From positions 62,001 to 126,000 of the forward strand of contig CAXAMN010005258.1 in NCBI GenBank assembly GCA_963970005.1: a stretch of 64,000 bases of DNA, written 5' to 3'. The notes under the pieces were generated by a model. It saw only the letters and a program-made list of their open reading frames with translations, made no database searches and was not told the origin of the DNA. Shown here piece by piece: positions 1 to 10,399 of the stretch. Each line of letters starts with the position of its first letter. The stretch's first letter is position 1. Both the position numbers and the translations under genes were made by a program. This DNA comes from Durusdinium trenchii. Taxonomy: Eukaryota; Sar; Dinophyceae; Suessiales; Symbiodiniaceae.

Positions 1-1035
1 GATGCTTTCTGCGGTGCCATTGGGTGTTTGCAACTCGAGGGTCAAACGTAATTGTTCTTTTTTGCATACAGAACTTGCTCGGTGGAACAGAAACCCTTTT
101 GAAGGACCTAACGTTTGTCCTTTCTGTGGATTTTTGTTCCGGTGTAGACAACTTATATAGTTTATAACATGTTCGATTGAGACTTTGACAGATCATGCTT
201 GTCACCCTTTTCCAATGTGTTCATCACTCCATCTATGATCTCCATCCTTCTGTTTTTTCCATGGTTTGCCAGCCGCGTTTCCGGTTTCCGCTCCCCCTTA
301 CCTTTGGTGGCCTGGATTCGGCCCACTTGACTCCGAAGCATAGCCAACAGTGGCGCCAACATATAAGTCCCCGATCTGATCCGCTCTCTTGACCCTTGCG
401 GCCATCCAGCCCGTCTCAGCGTCACCTGTTTGTGGCAGTGCGGTCCATGATGCAGCTGAACGCCAACAGGTCAGGGATCCGTCCAAAGAAGGGGAAAGCG
501 TGGCACCGTGTGAGCAAGGATGTCGCGTTGACAGAAGCAAGTAGCAGCAGCCGCGTTGCTAGTTGTGCTGCGACATTTCCGGTGCACACGGTATGCAGTT
601 TCAGTTTATTCTTCCCGGCCGGCGCTGCTTCTGGAGGCCAAATAACAAACTCGACCGGCGTTTCTCTTTTAAAGCAGAATCGGATGGAATCGACGGTTTT
701 TTAAAAGTGGTTACTGCTTTGCCTTCCAAACTTGAACACAGGATCAACGCTGGCATCAAACAGGCCGGGGCCACTCTGATTGGCGCGAGTTGAGCCAAAG
801 AACGCGCCTATCCCGAATTCCTGCGTGCAGCGTGCTGCCAGCTGGTACTTGCCTCAGTCTCCTCGTTCAAGGCCGGGCTCGCTCAAGGCCACCCGCCCTC
901 CGGCCGTGCTGCCAATGCCGAAGCAAAACCACCACAGCACAGCTGTATTCTCCACCCACAGCTCTAGCCCGAGAGGTGACAGAACATACCACCCAACTTC
1001 GACATCAGATTGTGAGACGCGATGCGTGAGCAGCG
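1..1035. other. No supportable gene
   Basis: Short overlapping open frames occur on both strands, none with a recognisable domain, a good splice context or a clear coding bias. The stretch is read as noncoding or as unrecognised exon fragments. Confidence 0.5.
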
Positions 1036-1623
1036 ATGCTCAGCTTCGCCAGCTGCTCGGCATCCAAGGGTTTTGCAATCACAGTGGGTGAACAAATGGC
1101 ACAGCCTCCACGGTTTGAGCCAACGCACCCTGGAAGTGTACCAACAAAGCATGCCCACCAAGCGCTCGATCATTTTGCGACTCACTGCGCGCCCTTTGTG
1201 GCAAATACCACAGGCTTGTCGATCAAGCCGGCGTCAACGAGTGTTTTGCAAGCTGTCGCGGTGTTTTGCGCGGAGCAGAGCGTTGCGCTCAAAGTCTTTC
1301 ACGCGTCAACGCGCAAACAGAATGGCTGGGCAGAAGGGACGGGCCAAGAACTTTTGGGCGCGTTAACAAATTGGAGGTGTCATCTTTGTAGAGTAGAGAT
1401 TTCCGGTTTATTTGAGCCGAATCTGCCACAGCCAAAATTGACAGCAAATCTTTTTAAATTCTTTTCATTTATCAACTCCGGAACATCCTTTGCAGTGTAT
1501 GAAATGACACCACGCACACCTGACTTTGCAGGCCGTTTTTTTATCGTTACTTTCTTGGGGGGATCATTTTGTAGGTGCCATGTTGTACAGCAGAGCCTAA
1601 ACATGTTTTTTTCTGCAAAATGA
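1036..1623 (+). CDS. Open frame of unknown function, doubtful
   Basis: An uninterrupted frame of 195 codons that I do not recognise. The middle third (about 1200-1370) is GC-richer and has alternating alanine, serine and threonine residues; the last third is AT-rich and phenylalanine-rich, as expected of noncoding DNA read by chance. No signal peptide, membrane segment or motif is visible. The GC-rich part may be a single exon or a decayed gene fragment. Confidence 0.15.
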   Translation: MLSFASCSASKGFAITVGEQMAQPPRFEPTHPGSVPTKHAHQALDHFATHCAPFVANTTGLSIKPASTSVLQAVAVFCAEQSVALKVFHASTRKQNGWAEGTGQELLGALTNWRCHLCRVEISGLFEPNLPQPKLTANLFKFFSFINSGTSFAVYEMTPRTPDFAGRFFIVTFLGGSFCRCHVVQQSLNMFFSAK

Positions 1624-1727
1624 CAGTCGCAACCCTCCACCCTAAACTGGAGGTGCAAACTCCAAAGCAAATCCCTCCCCGGCGCCACGGGCCATGACCC
1701 CAGGCTCACTTCAGAGCGCGCGAACTG

Positions 1728-2429
1728 TTGGCCTCCCTCCCTTCCCGCTTGTCAAACACTCCTCCATTCTCAGGGAGGGCCTCACACGCCAGCCGTCAAG
1801 CCGTCAATGATTTTGGGATGATGTTGCCTCCGCAGCATATGCCCTTAGCCTTGTGGCCGCCTGGGCGCCCCCTTCCCCCCCACGCATGGCAGGTACGGCG
1901 GGGAAGCCGGAGGCCCTGGCTGTCATCAGCGCGCGCGTCCACAAGAATCCGGGTGACGCCCGAGGGCCGCTTCGTCCCTGAGCAGTGGCTGGCGCACACC
2001 AACGCGTTCACCGTCCCTGCGGATGACGCTGCGTGGACCTTGTTATCCACCTCGCGTCCCCCATGGATGGGCATGGTGCTGCGACGACGTCACGTTGGTG
2101 TCGCCCTTGACTCGCGTGGCGTGCCTATCATGGCCGCGCTGCGCTGGCGGCGCAACGCGCTGTCGCCGTTACTGTGCTCAGCGGCCCCTTTCTCGAGGGG
2201 AAAAAGGGGAAAAAACTCATTTGCGGTGGGAGAACGCCTAGGCTTTGCATTCGTGTGGCTTCAGCGGGCTCGTGTCCATCCATGTCAAGCGGAAACCACT
2301 TGGAAATGTTTTGAGGATCAATTGCAAGGGTTTGCTCGCATTTACCGTGTGATGTATGCCCGTGCTGGCCATGTCGTGGTGGGCTTGGGGAACGTTGCGG
2401 GAGGACGCGCGTGTCGGATGCCACATTGA
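1728..2429 (+). CDS. GC-rich open frame of unknown function, doubtful
   Basis: A 233-codon open frame across a GC-rich island (roughly 1840-2180) flanked by AT-rich DNA. The translation is rich in arginine, proline and tryptophan and matches no family I know. The opposite strand is also open over much of the island, which is common in GC-rich DNA and weakens the coding case. It may be a remnant of a gene or of a mobile element. Confidence 0.18.
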   Translation: MASLPSRLSNTPPFSGRASHASRQAVNDFGMMLPPQHMPLALWPPGRPLPPHAWQVRRGSRRPWLSSARASTRIRVTPEGRFVPEQWLAHTNAFTVPADDAAWTLLSTSRPPWMGMVLRRRHVGVALDSRGVPIMAALRWRRNALSPLLCSAAPFSRGKRGKNSFAVGERLGFAFVWLQRARVHPCQAETTWKCFEDQLQGFARIYRVMYARAGHVVVGLGNVAGGRACRMPH

Positions 2430-4236
2430 CATGGTAATGCATTCGTTTCCCCTCATGTGACCCTGTCATTGTGTTGTGCGATGGGTTTTTACCAGGAAAC
2501 CCAGGGACCTACCGTATGTCCCCTACAAAATGTTGTTTTCTAGAGAGCAACTTTTGTACAAAAAAACGCATAATTGGAACATCATGTTTTCTTATGAGGG
2601 GCATTTTTTAGGCGTTTTAGGGAGTCTTTGTGAGTGAGATGATGATAGGTGCTGGTGAGTCGGTTGGATGCCGAAGCAGGGTCCTAGAAAATGACGTCTG
2701 GGATCTTCTGAAATGTTTGTCCAGCTTTCAAGAACCCCCCCAGAAGATGCGGTTTTGATTTTTTGTTGCTCGCTGGTAATAGGCTATGTTGGAAGGTATC
2801 ATTTTCCCACCCCACCTTGAATACTAGTTTTGTTCCACAACGTACCACTTTCTAGCGCGCAAAACTTGCCTTGAATCGACCTCACCTAGAATATCCCCCT
2901 TGGTTGCGCCATACTGAAACCTAGGGGTAGACGTGAAAATTTCAGAAAAACACCTTCGAAAAAATTCGCTGATAAGGAAGTCAGGTAGGACCCCAGGAAA
3001 ATACACAAGAAATGGGGCTCTTTTGAAATCCTTTTGCTCAGGGTAAGGCGCCAGGATTCCAAAAACACGTAAGACTACAGGATTTCACTACAATTGTAGG
3101 ATTTCACAAGGTAGAGATGCTGGGGTTGAGCTAGGATGTTAGATATTCCAGAGATACTGGAGAGGATGTTTTTTTGCTGTGGCTGTGCTTGTCGCCAATT
3201 TCGTTGCAGCATTTGCTTACAGATCTTACAGTATCTGCTTGGCTGATAGATACACATGCTGTATATACAACATAAGATGCAATCAATTTAATCAAATGAT
3301 GGCTTGCGTATGGGGCCATGTAACCATTTGTTTTTTAAATGCAAACAGTGGTACAGTCGAAAAAACACGCTCGCTGCTTGAGCGCCTTTGGGAGGGCACT
3401 GGCGGGACCAGCTAAGGTTGATACCCAGGATTTTACTAAACGTTTGATCAGCCTGGACTCCTTTTTTTTTAAAATAACCTTGGTTCCCAACCCCCTGAAC
3501 ACACGTCGGTCCAAAGGATTTTACAAAAAGCCCCCGTTGGGAAAAAAAGGCTAGGGAGCCAATGAAAAAATACAAAGCCACCTTGGTTCAGTAGGATTTT
3601 AATACGTAGCATCCTGGGGATCTACCTTAGCAGTCGGTACGAAGGGGGGATCCTAGAATTCAATTAGCCCAATTTGTGTTTGAAATTCTAACAGGGACCG
3701 CATCTTTTAGCCCTTTCAAGGCCCAATCAACTTAAACAATCCTAAACAGATTAGATCGGAAACATCGGATTTTGGAGTCCTGAGCTCTTGTGACCTACAT
3801 GGAATTTCATGATGATCTTTCATGTGTACGTGTTTTTTTCCGATCGATGGCAAAGACCGGCACCAATCTGAGGAGGAAAGGATGTTCACTATGTTTCACC
3901 CAACACATGCTTCGCAAAAGGTCAATGGCGTTCTGAAGCTTGCAGGGCGAACGGCACAGAGCAGCATTGTTGCAGAGAAACGCATCCAATCATCAAAGGC
4001 TTTTCCCCACGTACGAATTCATGTGATATATGGAGTGGTCACGGCGAATTACACTAGGCACCTGAACACTTTCCTTTCACGGCAAGTTACTGACTGAACC
4101 CCCTCCCATCGACAGAGCGTACAAAACGTGGGCCGCATGCGACACAAACCTTCTTGAAGAGCGAGCAGCGGCACAACTGGAAACTCAAGCCGCATGTTTT
4201 CGCAAAAAAATCTTCAACGCACACCCGCACACACGC
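2430..4236. other. AT-rich noncoding stretch
   Basis: Long runs of A and T and only short open frames. A small diverged direct repeat containing aggatttcac lies near 3078-3108. No gene, RNA or mobile element could be supported. Confidence 0.6.
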
Positions 4237-4356
4237 TGACATTGGTTTTCAGTTAGCCCAGTTCCCAAGTCGAGAAGGAAGGTGAAGAACCGCAAGGTGA
4301 AGAGGTCAGCGCAACTGAAATGTTTAACAAATTGTTCACTTGTCTGCAGTTCACGG
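4237..4356 (+). repeat. Direct duplication, copy 1 (about 120 bp)
   Basis: This block matches 4965-5058 nearly base for base, except that the second copy lacks about 26 bases in the middle. Both copies end in a pyrimidine-rich stretch and ctgcag followed by ttcacg, which resembles a splice acceptor. The segment after this copy (from about 4351) gives a fair open frame of about 90 codons, so an exon border may have been duplicated. Confidence 0.75.
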
Positions 4357-4588
4357 ACGCGCAGCAGCTGAAAGCGGCGGAAGGAAAATGGTTTGTGGGA
4401 AGTATCATGAACCACCATGGAATCGAAGATTGGGACAGCTTGATCAAAAGTTTGGCGCAGGTACACACAGTTGATCAGACTGTGCATCCACCGAACAAGC
4501 ATAGCTTTGTTAGCCAGCGTTTGCTTGTCGGCCGCTGGCCCCCTGCTTATCGTGACAAGCAAAAAGAACCCATAGAAACAGGGTTTGA

Positions 4589-4611
4589 CACACACACACA
4601 CACACACACGT
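4589..4611. repeat. CA dinucleotide microsatellite
   Basis: A run of about eleven CA units. A related CA tract follows the second copy of the nearby duplication at about 5062-5079, and a GT-rich tract lies at 4773-4798. Confidence 0.9.
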
Positions 4612-4964
4612 GGCCGTTTTCGGCGCACATGTGATGCAAAAGGTGAATACTTAGCCCTTGACTGGGGTAGGGAAACGAGCCTCAAGAAACACCTGAAAAA
4701 CCTGAATGAAAACCCAACAAACGACGAAACACGTAAGAAGGAAAGCGGGGGGCAGGGAGGGGGGTGTATGTCCATGTGTGTGTACATGTGTGTGTCTGAC
4801 CGCTTAGCACTCTAGAGTTACTGATTTCCTAGCAGGAATGAATTAAGTGCAATAGTTAGGGAGCGGGACTTTAGTCTTAAACCGCCCGGGTAGAGTACAC
4901 TAGAAAAGGGACAACAGAGGATCACACCCAGCACCCAAGTGGGACGGCTGAGCGGTTCACACTC

Positions 4965-5058
4965 TGACATTGGTTTTCAGTTAGCTCAGTTCCCAAGTCG
5001 AGAAGGAAGGTGAAGAACTGAAATGTATAACAAACTGTTCACTTGTCTGCAGTTCACG
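4965..5058 (+). repeat. Direct duplication, copy 2 (about 94 bp)
   Basis: Second copy of the block at 4237-4356, with an internal deletion of about 26 bp and a few substitutions. It is followed at once by a CA tract. Confidence 0.75.
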
Positions 5059-5098
5059 AACTCACACACACACACACTTGCAATGGAATACCGTGTTT

Positions 5099-5222
5099 GG
5101 ACCCACAGGTGTGAGTCTGAGGTGGCGCTCCTGAAGTTTGGAGTGCCAGAGCTCACTGGCAACGTTCCCAACACACGATCCTAGACCCCACATACCTCCC
5201 AGTGACGGTCCCAAATGGTTTT
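5099..5222 (+). repeat. Diverged tandem duplication, unit 1
   Basis: Begins tggacccacaggtgtg, continues with a cctgaagttt block and an actggcaac block, and ends in caaatggttt. The same order of blocks recurs from 5339. No coding role is apparent. Confidence 0.6.
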
Positions 5223-5338
5223 GGTGATAGGTTTAAGCAATGCGCCGTACTTTAACCTTTTCCATGTTGTGCTAGATGTGGGGGTGGTGGTCCCCTCGGG
5301 TTGCCGATGAGTGCAGAAGTTCTGCTTTCAGTATTTTT

Positions 5339-5515
5339 TGGACCCACACGTGTGGGCCTGAGATGGTCTGAGGGGTGTTCCTGAAGTTTAACCTGCGTAG
5401 ATAACTGGCAACACCCCTCGGCCCTCAACACACAAACCTGGACCCCAGTGATCCCCCAGTAACGTGTTTTTTTTTTAAATGTTTTTGCGTTTCCAAATAG
5501 TTTGTGTTGCAAGTA
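5339..5515 (+). repeat. Diverged tandem duplication, unit 2
   Basis: Repeats the block order of 5099-5222 (tggacccacacgtgtg, cctgaagttt, actggcaac, cccagtgatcc, ccaaatagttt), with substitutions and an inserted T-run. The spacing between units is about 240 bp. Confidence 0.6.
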
Positions 5516-5784
5516 GCCTGGCCTCTTTATTTGAACGGTTTGACGTGGTGAACTCAAACGGCTAGAGTGGCTGTCTTGGTGTTCCCACGGTCCCAGCCCA
5601 CTAGTTGCCGGTGTGGCCCATCTAGGACAACACGGTTTTTTGATCAGTTGCGTCGTGTGGGGCCCTGTGTGTTCAACCAGGATTCATTTGTTTTCACGAA
5701 AGGTAGCCCTTTAGGGGATACCCGAAGCAAGTGTTGGCGCGTCCGGGTCTAATGATTGATCATTCAATTCAAACCCCCCCCCTC

Positions 5785-6024
5785 GAATTGATTTCTCAAT
5801 ACAGACCCCCCCCCCGCCCCCTTGGAATTGATTTTTCAATACAGNNNNNNNNNNNNNNNNNNNNNNNNNNNNNNNNNNNNNNNNNNNNNNNNNNNNNNNN
5901 NNNNNNNNNNNNNNNNNNNNNNNNNNNNNNNNNNNNNNNNNNNNGAATTGATTTCTCAATACAGACCCCCCCCCCCGCCCCCTTGGAATTGATTTTTCAA
6001 TACAGACCCACTCCCCTTCTAAAT
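5785..6024 (+). repeat. 40-41 bp tandem repeat interrupted by an assembly gap
   Basis: Units starting gaattgatttctcaatac and ending in a C-run, G and a second C-run (c9-11 g c5 tt) repeat at 5785, 5825, 5945 and 5986. The repeat decays on both sides. The long C-runs and repeat identity probably caused the assembly break. Confidence 0.85.
5845..5944. other. Assembly gap of exactly 100 N
   Basis: A run of 100 undetermined bases inside the 40-41 bp tandem array. The round length suggests a placeholder, so the true array size is unknown. Confidence 0.99.
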
Positions 6025-6435
6025 TCAATTCTCGCTCCGATTCAATGCTCTGAGCCATGGGGCAAGTTTGTTTTCCTAAGAATCTATTTTGAACATTTCG
6101 ATAGCATATGTTTGAACACTTAGAATGCATATGAATCATATGAACATATATTTACGAAAGGTCGCCTCCGAGGGGATAAATCACCATGGTGATTTTTGTT
6201 CCTGCCTCTCGCGTTCTTTTTTCTTCCCGCTGTCCTATCTTTCGTGTCTCCCTCCTCTCAAGTCACTTTTGGGGGGGCCGACACAAATTTGCATTGCCGG
6301 ACCTGTGTGCAGGTTTTGACCGCACAAGGGGCAGGGTAGTTATTCGCTGATGCCAGCGCCCGTAATCCTTGGTGTGCAGGATTCGCCACCTTGCCGCCGC
6401 CCGGGCCCAAGCACGATGCAGGTAGACAGCTTTGT

Positions 6436-6459
6436 TGGCGCGCGCGCGCTCGCGCGCAC
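6436..6459. other. Alternating GC tract (Z-DNA-prone)
   Basis: A nearly perfect alternating purine-pyrimidine stretch of GC steps with one CTC interruption. Such tracts can adopt left-handed DNA. It lies in noncoding sequence. Confidence 0.6.
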
Positions 6460-6771
6460 CGGCGAAATTTTTGAACTCAGAGGAGCTTGGTTTGGCCCAC
6501 GCTAGGTGCAAACCGGTGTTTGCGTCATTTCATGTTTTGCTGGTAGAGCGTCAGTGCCCACCCTGTGTTGGTCTCAGTTTTTGAAGCTGCACGCGAAATT
6601 TTTTGGTGGGGGTATGGTGGAATATTCTCCTGACCCGATTGGGTTTTCAGCACGGCATACCCTTGGGTAAGCGCTCCCCTGTCCCCAACGCTTGGGCGCA
6701 GAGGTGGCACGGAGGCGTCGGAATGGAAACTATGAACCTTTCGGATCAAGGGCCCCTTCCTCTCGAGGGAT

Positions 6772-7059
6772 TTGTCGCCAGAGGTTGGAGCGATGGGCTC
6801 TGCAGGGAGCATCGCAACAAAGACACTTCATGGGCCCGAGGTTGCGTCGGGACTTCCACCAAAGGTGGAGGACGCAGATCCTATACATGCCTTGAGCCAC
6901 TTGTTCCGCGAAGTTCCATCGGACCATCCGTTCCTGAAATCCAACAGCTCAAGCCCCACCCTTCGTGAGGCGGACACGCGGTGCGCCGCGTTCACGGAAT
7001 TGTCCAAATCGGGTTTTGCACTTCGACCATGGAAAGTATGGGGGTACTGGTGGTCATAG
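6772..7059 (+). CDS. Open frame of unknown function, doubtful
   Basis: A 95-codon frame with a protein-like composition (polar, with spaced hydrophobic residues, ending in tryptophans before the stop) but no recognised domain. It may be an exon or an old gene fragment. A second frame open on the same strand (6603-6968) cannot be excluded as the true one. Confidence 0.2.
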   Translation: MSPEVGAMGSAGSIATKTLHGPEVASGLPPKVEDADPIHALSHLFREVPSDHPFLKSNSSSPTLREADTRCAAFTELSKSGFALRPWKVWGYWWS

Positions 7060-7293
7060 AAAGTTTGCACGCAGGAGTTCACACAAGTTCACACAAGTGC
7101 GTTGAGTTTTGTACGCAACTAACTTTGTAGCGATCGCCCCCAACCTGTTGCGCAGGACAAGGGTTCGTTTGTACACGCGGTGACGGGGATCGTCAGTACA
7201 CGTGGGGGTCGTGTGCACACGCGGTCTCCGTATGCGGGGTGCCTAAACAGTGTAGTGGCCGGGTGTTGATCCAAGGTGCTCAGATGTGTGTGA

Positions 7294-7331
7294 GCCCCAC
7301 CCCTCCCCACCCCAACCCCACCCCACCACCG
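7294..7331 (-). other. C-rich tract with G-quadruplex potential on the minus strand
   Basis: Repeated CCCC blocks separated by one to four bases (cccacccctccccacccc and on) give at least four G-runs on the complementary strand. Confidence 0.5.
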
Positions 7332-7373
7332 CACCTTTACTTCAACATTGGGATATTAAATATTAGCCCCACG

Positions 7374-7443
7374 TGTGCACAGATGATCCAGATCTGTTTG
7401 CGCAGATGATCCTGATCTGTGTGCGCCGATGATCCCCTGTCCG
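7374..7443 (+). repeat. Three tandem units of 23-24 bp
   Basis: Units of the form tgtgcrcagatgatcc followed by a gatctg-like end start at 7374, 7397 and 7420; the third is diverged. The units contain the palindrome agatct in the first copy. Confidence 0.75.
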
Positions 7444-7449
7444 GGTGCG

Positions 7450-7610
7450 CAGGCCCCCCCATCCTGATGCAACGGCCTCAAACCTAATGGCGGTGGCTTC
7501 CAACTTACACCTCGTATGTAAGCGATGGCTTCCACCTGTTGCGATGACCCCCCCGCCTAGATGTGACAGCCTCCAGCCTAAGAGCGATGGCCTCCAAGCT
7601 ACTTGCCGTT
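7450..7610 (+). repeat. Diverged 21-bp repeat array (gcgatggcctcca family)
   Basis: Degenerate copies of a 21-bp unit whose core is agcgatggcctccaa. Read in frame, the unit encodes seven residues resembling SDGLQPN. The same family occurs at 43843-43915 and, inverted, at 56935-56990. It sits directly after the 23-24 bp repeat. Confidence 0.7.
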
Positions 7611-8049
7611 ACTTGCCCTGTTCGCACGTCGCAGCATCTCCCCCCTCTTTCTCTCCCTCCCTAATTTTTCCTCCTTCACGTACTTGTATCACTTGAGGGC
7701 ACCCCTGGGTGTAGCACAGGGACCTACACAATGCGCAGTGAACAACTCGTTGTATACAAGATGACATGGCACAAAAGGAACCTGGAGCAGGATGGTGGCC
7801 GAATCACCCGTACAGTTTGTGTGTAGCCAGGGGTCATGGGTATCCTCGGGTTGCATTTGTCAAGTTTGTCAAGTAAGTTCCAACGAAGATGGCCAGACTT
7901 CACGGTGACGTCAAAGGTACCCAGCCGGTTTAGGTACCCGAATTTCAACCAGTTCTATTCTGTCAGTTCTTTTTGACCCGAGGCTTCGTCAGGGCTTGTG
8001 GCCTTCAATTTGTTCACACATGTTTGCGTGAGCGCCCATGTAAGCTCAC

Positions 8050-8352
8050 ATGGGAGCACCTAGTCTGGGCTCAGTTGAACGCAAAAAATTGCAGGCGTGG
8101 ATGTTTTTCAGCCGAGAATGGGTGACGCAGCTAGACGATTTAGAGAGGCGTGCTCAAATATGGCGAGGAAGCAAAGAAAGGGCGAAGAACACAAAACATG
8201 AACAAGAGGAGGGGGAGGAAAAAAAAAAAAAAACAGGGCGAAATAAATATGCGCCACGTGAAGAAAAAACCGCCGAGATAAATGAAACAAAAAAGGGCAA
8301 CGATGAAGGAGGAAAGGGACCGCGCACATTTTACACCCAGCAGGAAAATTGA
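8050..8352 (+). CDS. Lysine- and glutamate-rich open frame, doubtful
   Basis: A 100-codon frame starting at ATG. The first 45 residues are mixed and contain tryptophan; the remainder is low-complexity lysine, glutamate and threonine translated from a purine-rich stretch with an A-run at 8219-8232. Purine-rich DNA often gives such frames by chance, and no domain is seen. Confidence 0.15.
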   Translation: MGAPSLGSVERKKLQAWMFFSREWVTQLDDLERRAQIWRGSKERAKNTKHEQEEGEEKKKKTGRNKYAPREEKTAEINETKKGNDEGGKGPRTFYTQQEN

Positions 8353-10258
8353 CTGAAATCTACCACCCTATCTCGTTATGGTGGGACTTCTGGCCAGCGG
8401 CGTTTGAAGATCCTGCAGTGTTGATTTGACCCGACCTGAAGCTAAGGCTGGGGCGGGCTAAGATGATGTGGTCGGAGATGTGATGAGCATGGACTCTTTA
8501 GAACCGTTCTCGTGACAGAGCTACGGTTTGGAAATCGGGAGGCGTTGTGGGGGCCAGTGTAGAATTGTCAAGCCCCTTCTGGGGGAGTCCTTTGAGAGTC
8601 CTCTGAAAATTACAATGGCACACGGGAAAAAAATCAACCCTCACAAAGGGCCAGGTCCAGATCATCACACGTCACAGTTTCGGGTGCTCAAAGAAGCAAT
8701 CCATGTATAAACCATATATAATCACTTATAATCATATTATGTGTAATGTATAGTTACATGACGGGGTGACTTGGACAAAGGCACGGCATGTTTTTCTATT
8801 GCAGCAACTGAGGTTCTGGCTTGGAGGTCACCCTGCTCTCGCGAGAGCATGACCCACAGGCACAAACGAAGAACGCCTTGGCTTCGATGAATCACGGCAT
8901 TTTGGTGTCCCCAATCTGTTCAAGTCGGAGATGGCATTGAGGATGTGTTTGAAAATGTGACAATCACAGCGCCAACTGCAACAGATCAATCGACAAACTA
9001 ATGGGCCACCTTAACAAAAATTGTAAAAAAAACAGAGATTCCAAATGAATCCACTGGACTATTGGGGACATTGGGGTTGCAGGGGTTCTGATGCCGACTT
9101 ATTTGCCTGACCGATCGTGCCAACATCACGACGTCGTTCTCTTCATGTGTTGCCTACGTGGGCGGCTAGATGCATCGAACGAAAGCACCAGGGGACTCAC
9201 ACTGTTAGTATCTGTTAGTGAGGTGGTGTCGATATTGCACATCAATATCAGGTTCAGGGCTGCCGGGCCGCATGCGACAAAATGAGGATCGTTCTTTTGG
9301 GTTGACGGCCAGGTGGGTACTTCTCCATTTCCTCTACGCTCCTTGGCACGATGAGTTCACAATGAGCAGCTCGCTGCCGGCTTGGATGAGCACCAGAAGG
9401 TTTCAGGGTTCAGACAATCAAAGCCGAAGAGTACTGAGGTGCTGACTTCGCCAAAAGCTTGGTTGTTTCATCTGGTGGACGAATTCATGATATTCATGTA
9501 TGGCCAAGTTTAGCACCCAACCAAACCGAACCCAAGAGCTCTATTCTCATGGCCAAAATCATTTTGGAGCAGTGCTCCACAGACCATTCCCTTGTTTATA
9601 TTTTCATCGATGTTCATCGTCTTGGACTTGACGGGTCTCCATTTGAGACGGGTGTTTTGCATGTTTTGGTTGATAGGAAACCTACTACTTTGGGCCAATT
9701 TTTTGGTGCATCCCCACATCTGTGCAGAGGGAGCATGTGCATGCGGCTGCGTCAAGCCCAACACATCCCAAACCCTGAAGTGACTGGAACTGACATCACG
9801 TGAAAAGATGTGAAGAAAAGCGGTTGGAACTAAGCACACGACCAGGTTTTCCACGGAATTGGTTACTTTGATTTTTTGTTTTTGGGCGGCCTTTGTTGGC
9901 GGCTTGGCTTGTTGCCCGCATGTGGGCATTTGGGAGACCTGCAAAGGTCACCAAGCTAACGAGATGACGGCCAAACGCTGGTTACCAAGGTGCCAACAGG
10001 ACAACAGCAGGATTAAGAATTAGGACATATTAAGACTAAGAGCAAAAAGATGCAAGGCCTGCAGCACTGCAAAGTGCACATGTTTCCTTGATGTGTTTCA
10101 GTAGCCCCGACCTTTTTTCGCTGGAGGCTGCGTACCAAGCCGCATGATGGCCGCCGCAAAGGAGGCTTGGGTGAAGCCATGCGAGCCATGCGCCTTCTTC
10201 GAAAATGAGGATAAACGCTCAAGCCTCTCCAATGACAGCTGACAGCCATTTTATGTAA
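8353..10258. other. Noncoding stretch with one 16-bp palindrome
   Basis: No supportable gene. At 8834-8849 there is a perfect 16-bp palindrome centred on ctctcgcgagag. Open frames near 9090-9800 and the antisense frame at 9510-9944 show no domain or splice signal worth calling. Confidence 0.5.
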
Positions 10259-10302
10259 TTTCTACTAGTTTCTCTCTTTTCATTTCTCTCCGTTCTCTCC
10301 AG
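10259..10302 (+). promoter_or_regulatory. Pyrimidine tract and AG: candidate splice acceptor before the BPI-like gene
   Basis: A long tract of T and C (tttctctcttttcatttctc) ends in ctccag at 10297-10302, about 98 bases before the ATG at 10400. Dinoflagellate messages receive a trans-spliced leader at such acceptors, so this could be the leader addition site. An ordinary cis acceptor after an upstream leader intron is equally possible. Confidence 0.4.
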
Positions 10303-10399
10303 TGGCATTGCGAGTTCTATAATCAACCAGTGGCTTTGGGTTCCAAGTTCCGAATGAAGTAGTGAAACAGCAGTTGAAAGCAGACGCCCTTTAGCTAGC

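Noticed and set aside
4185-4787. 200-codon minus-strand open frame
   Set aside because: A large part is translated from the GT/CA microsatellite and from the duplicated block; the composition is random.
9510-9944. 144-codon minus-strand open frame
   Set aside because: No domain, no splice context, and mixed composition; likely chance.
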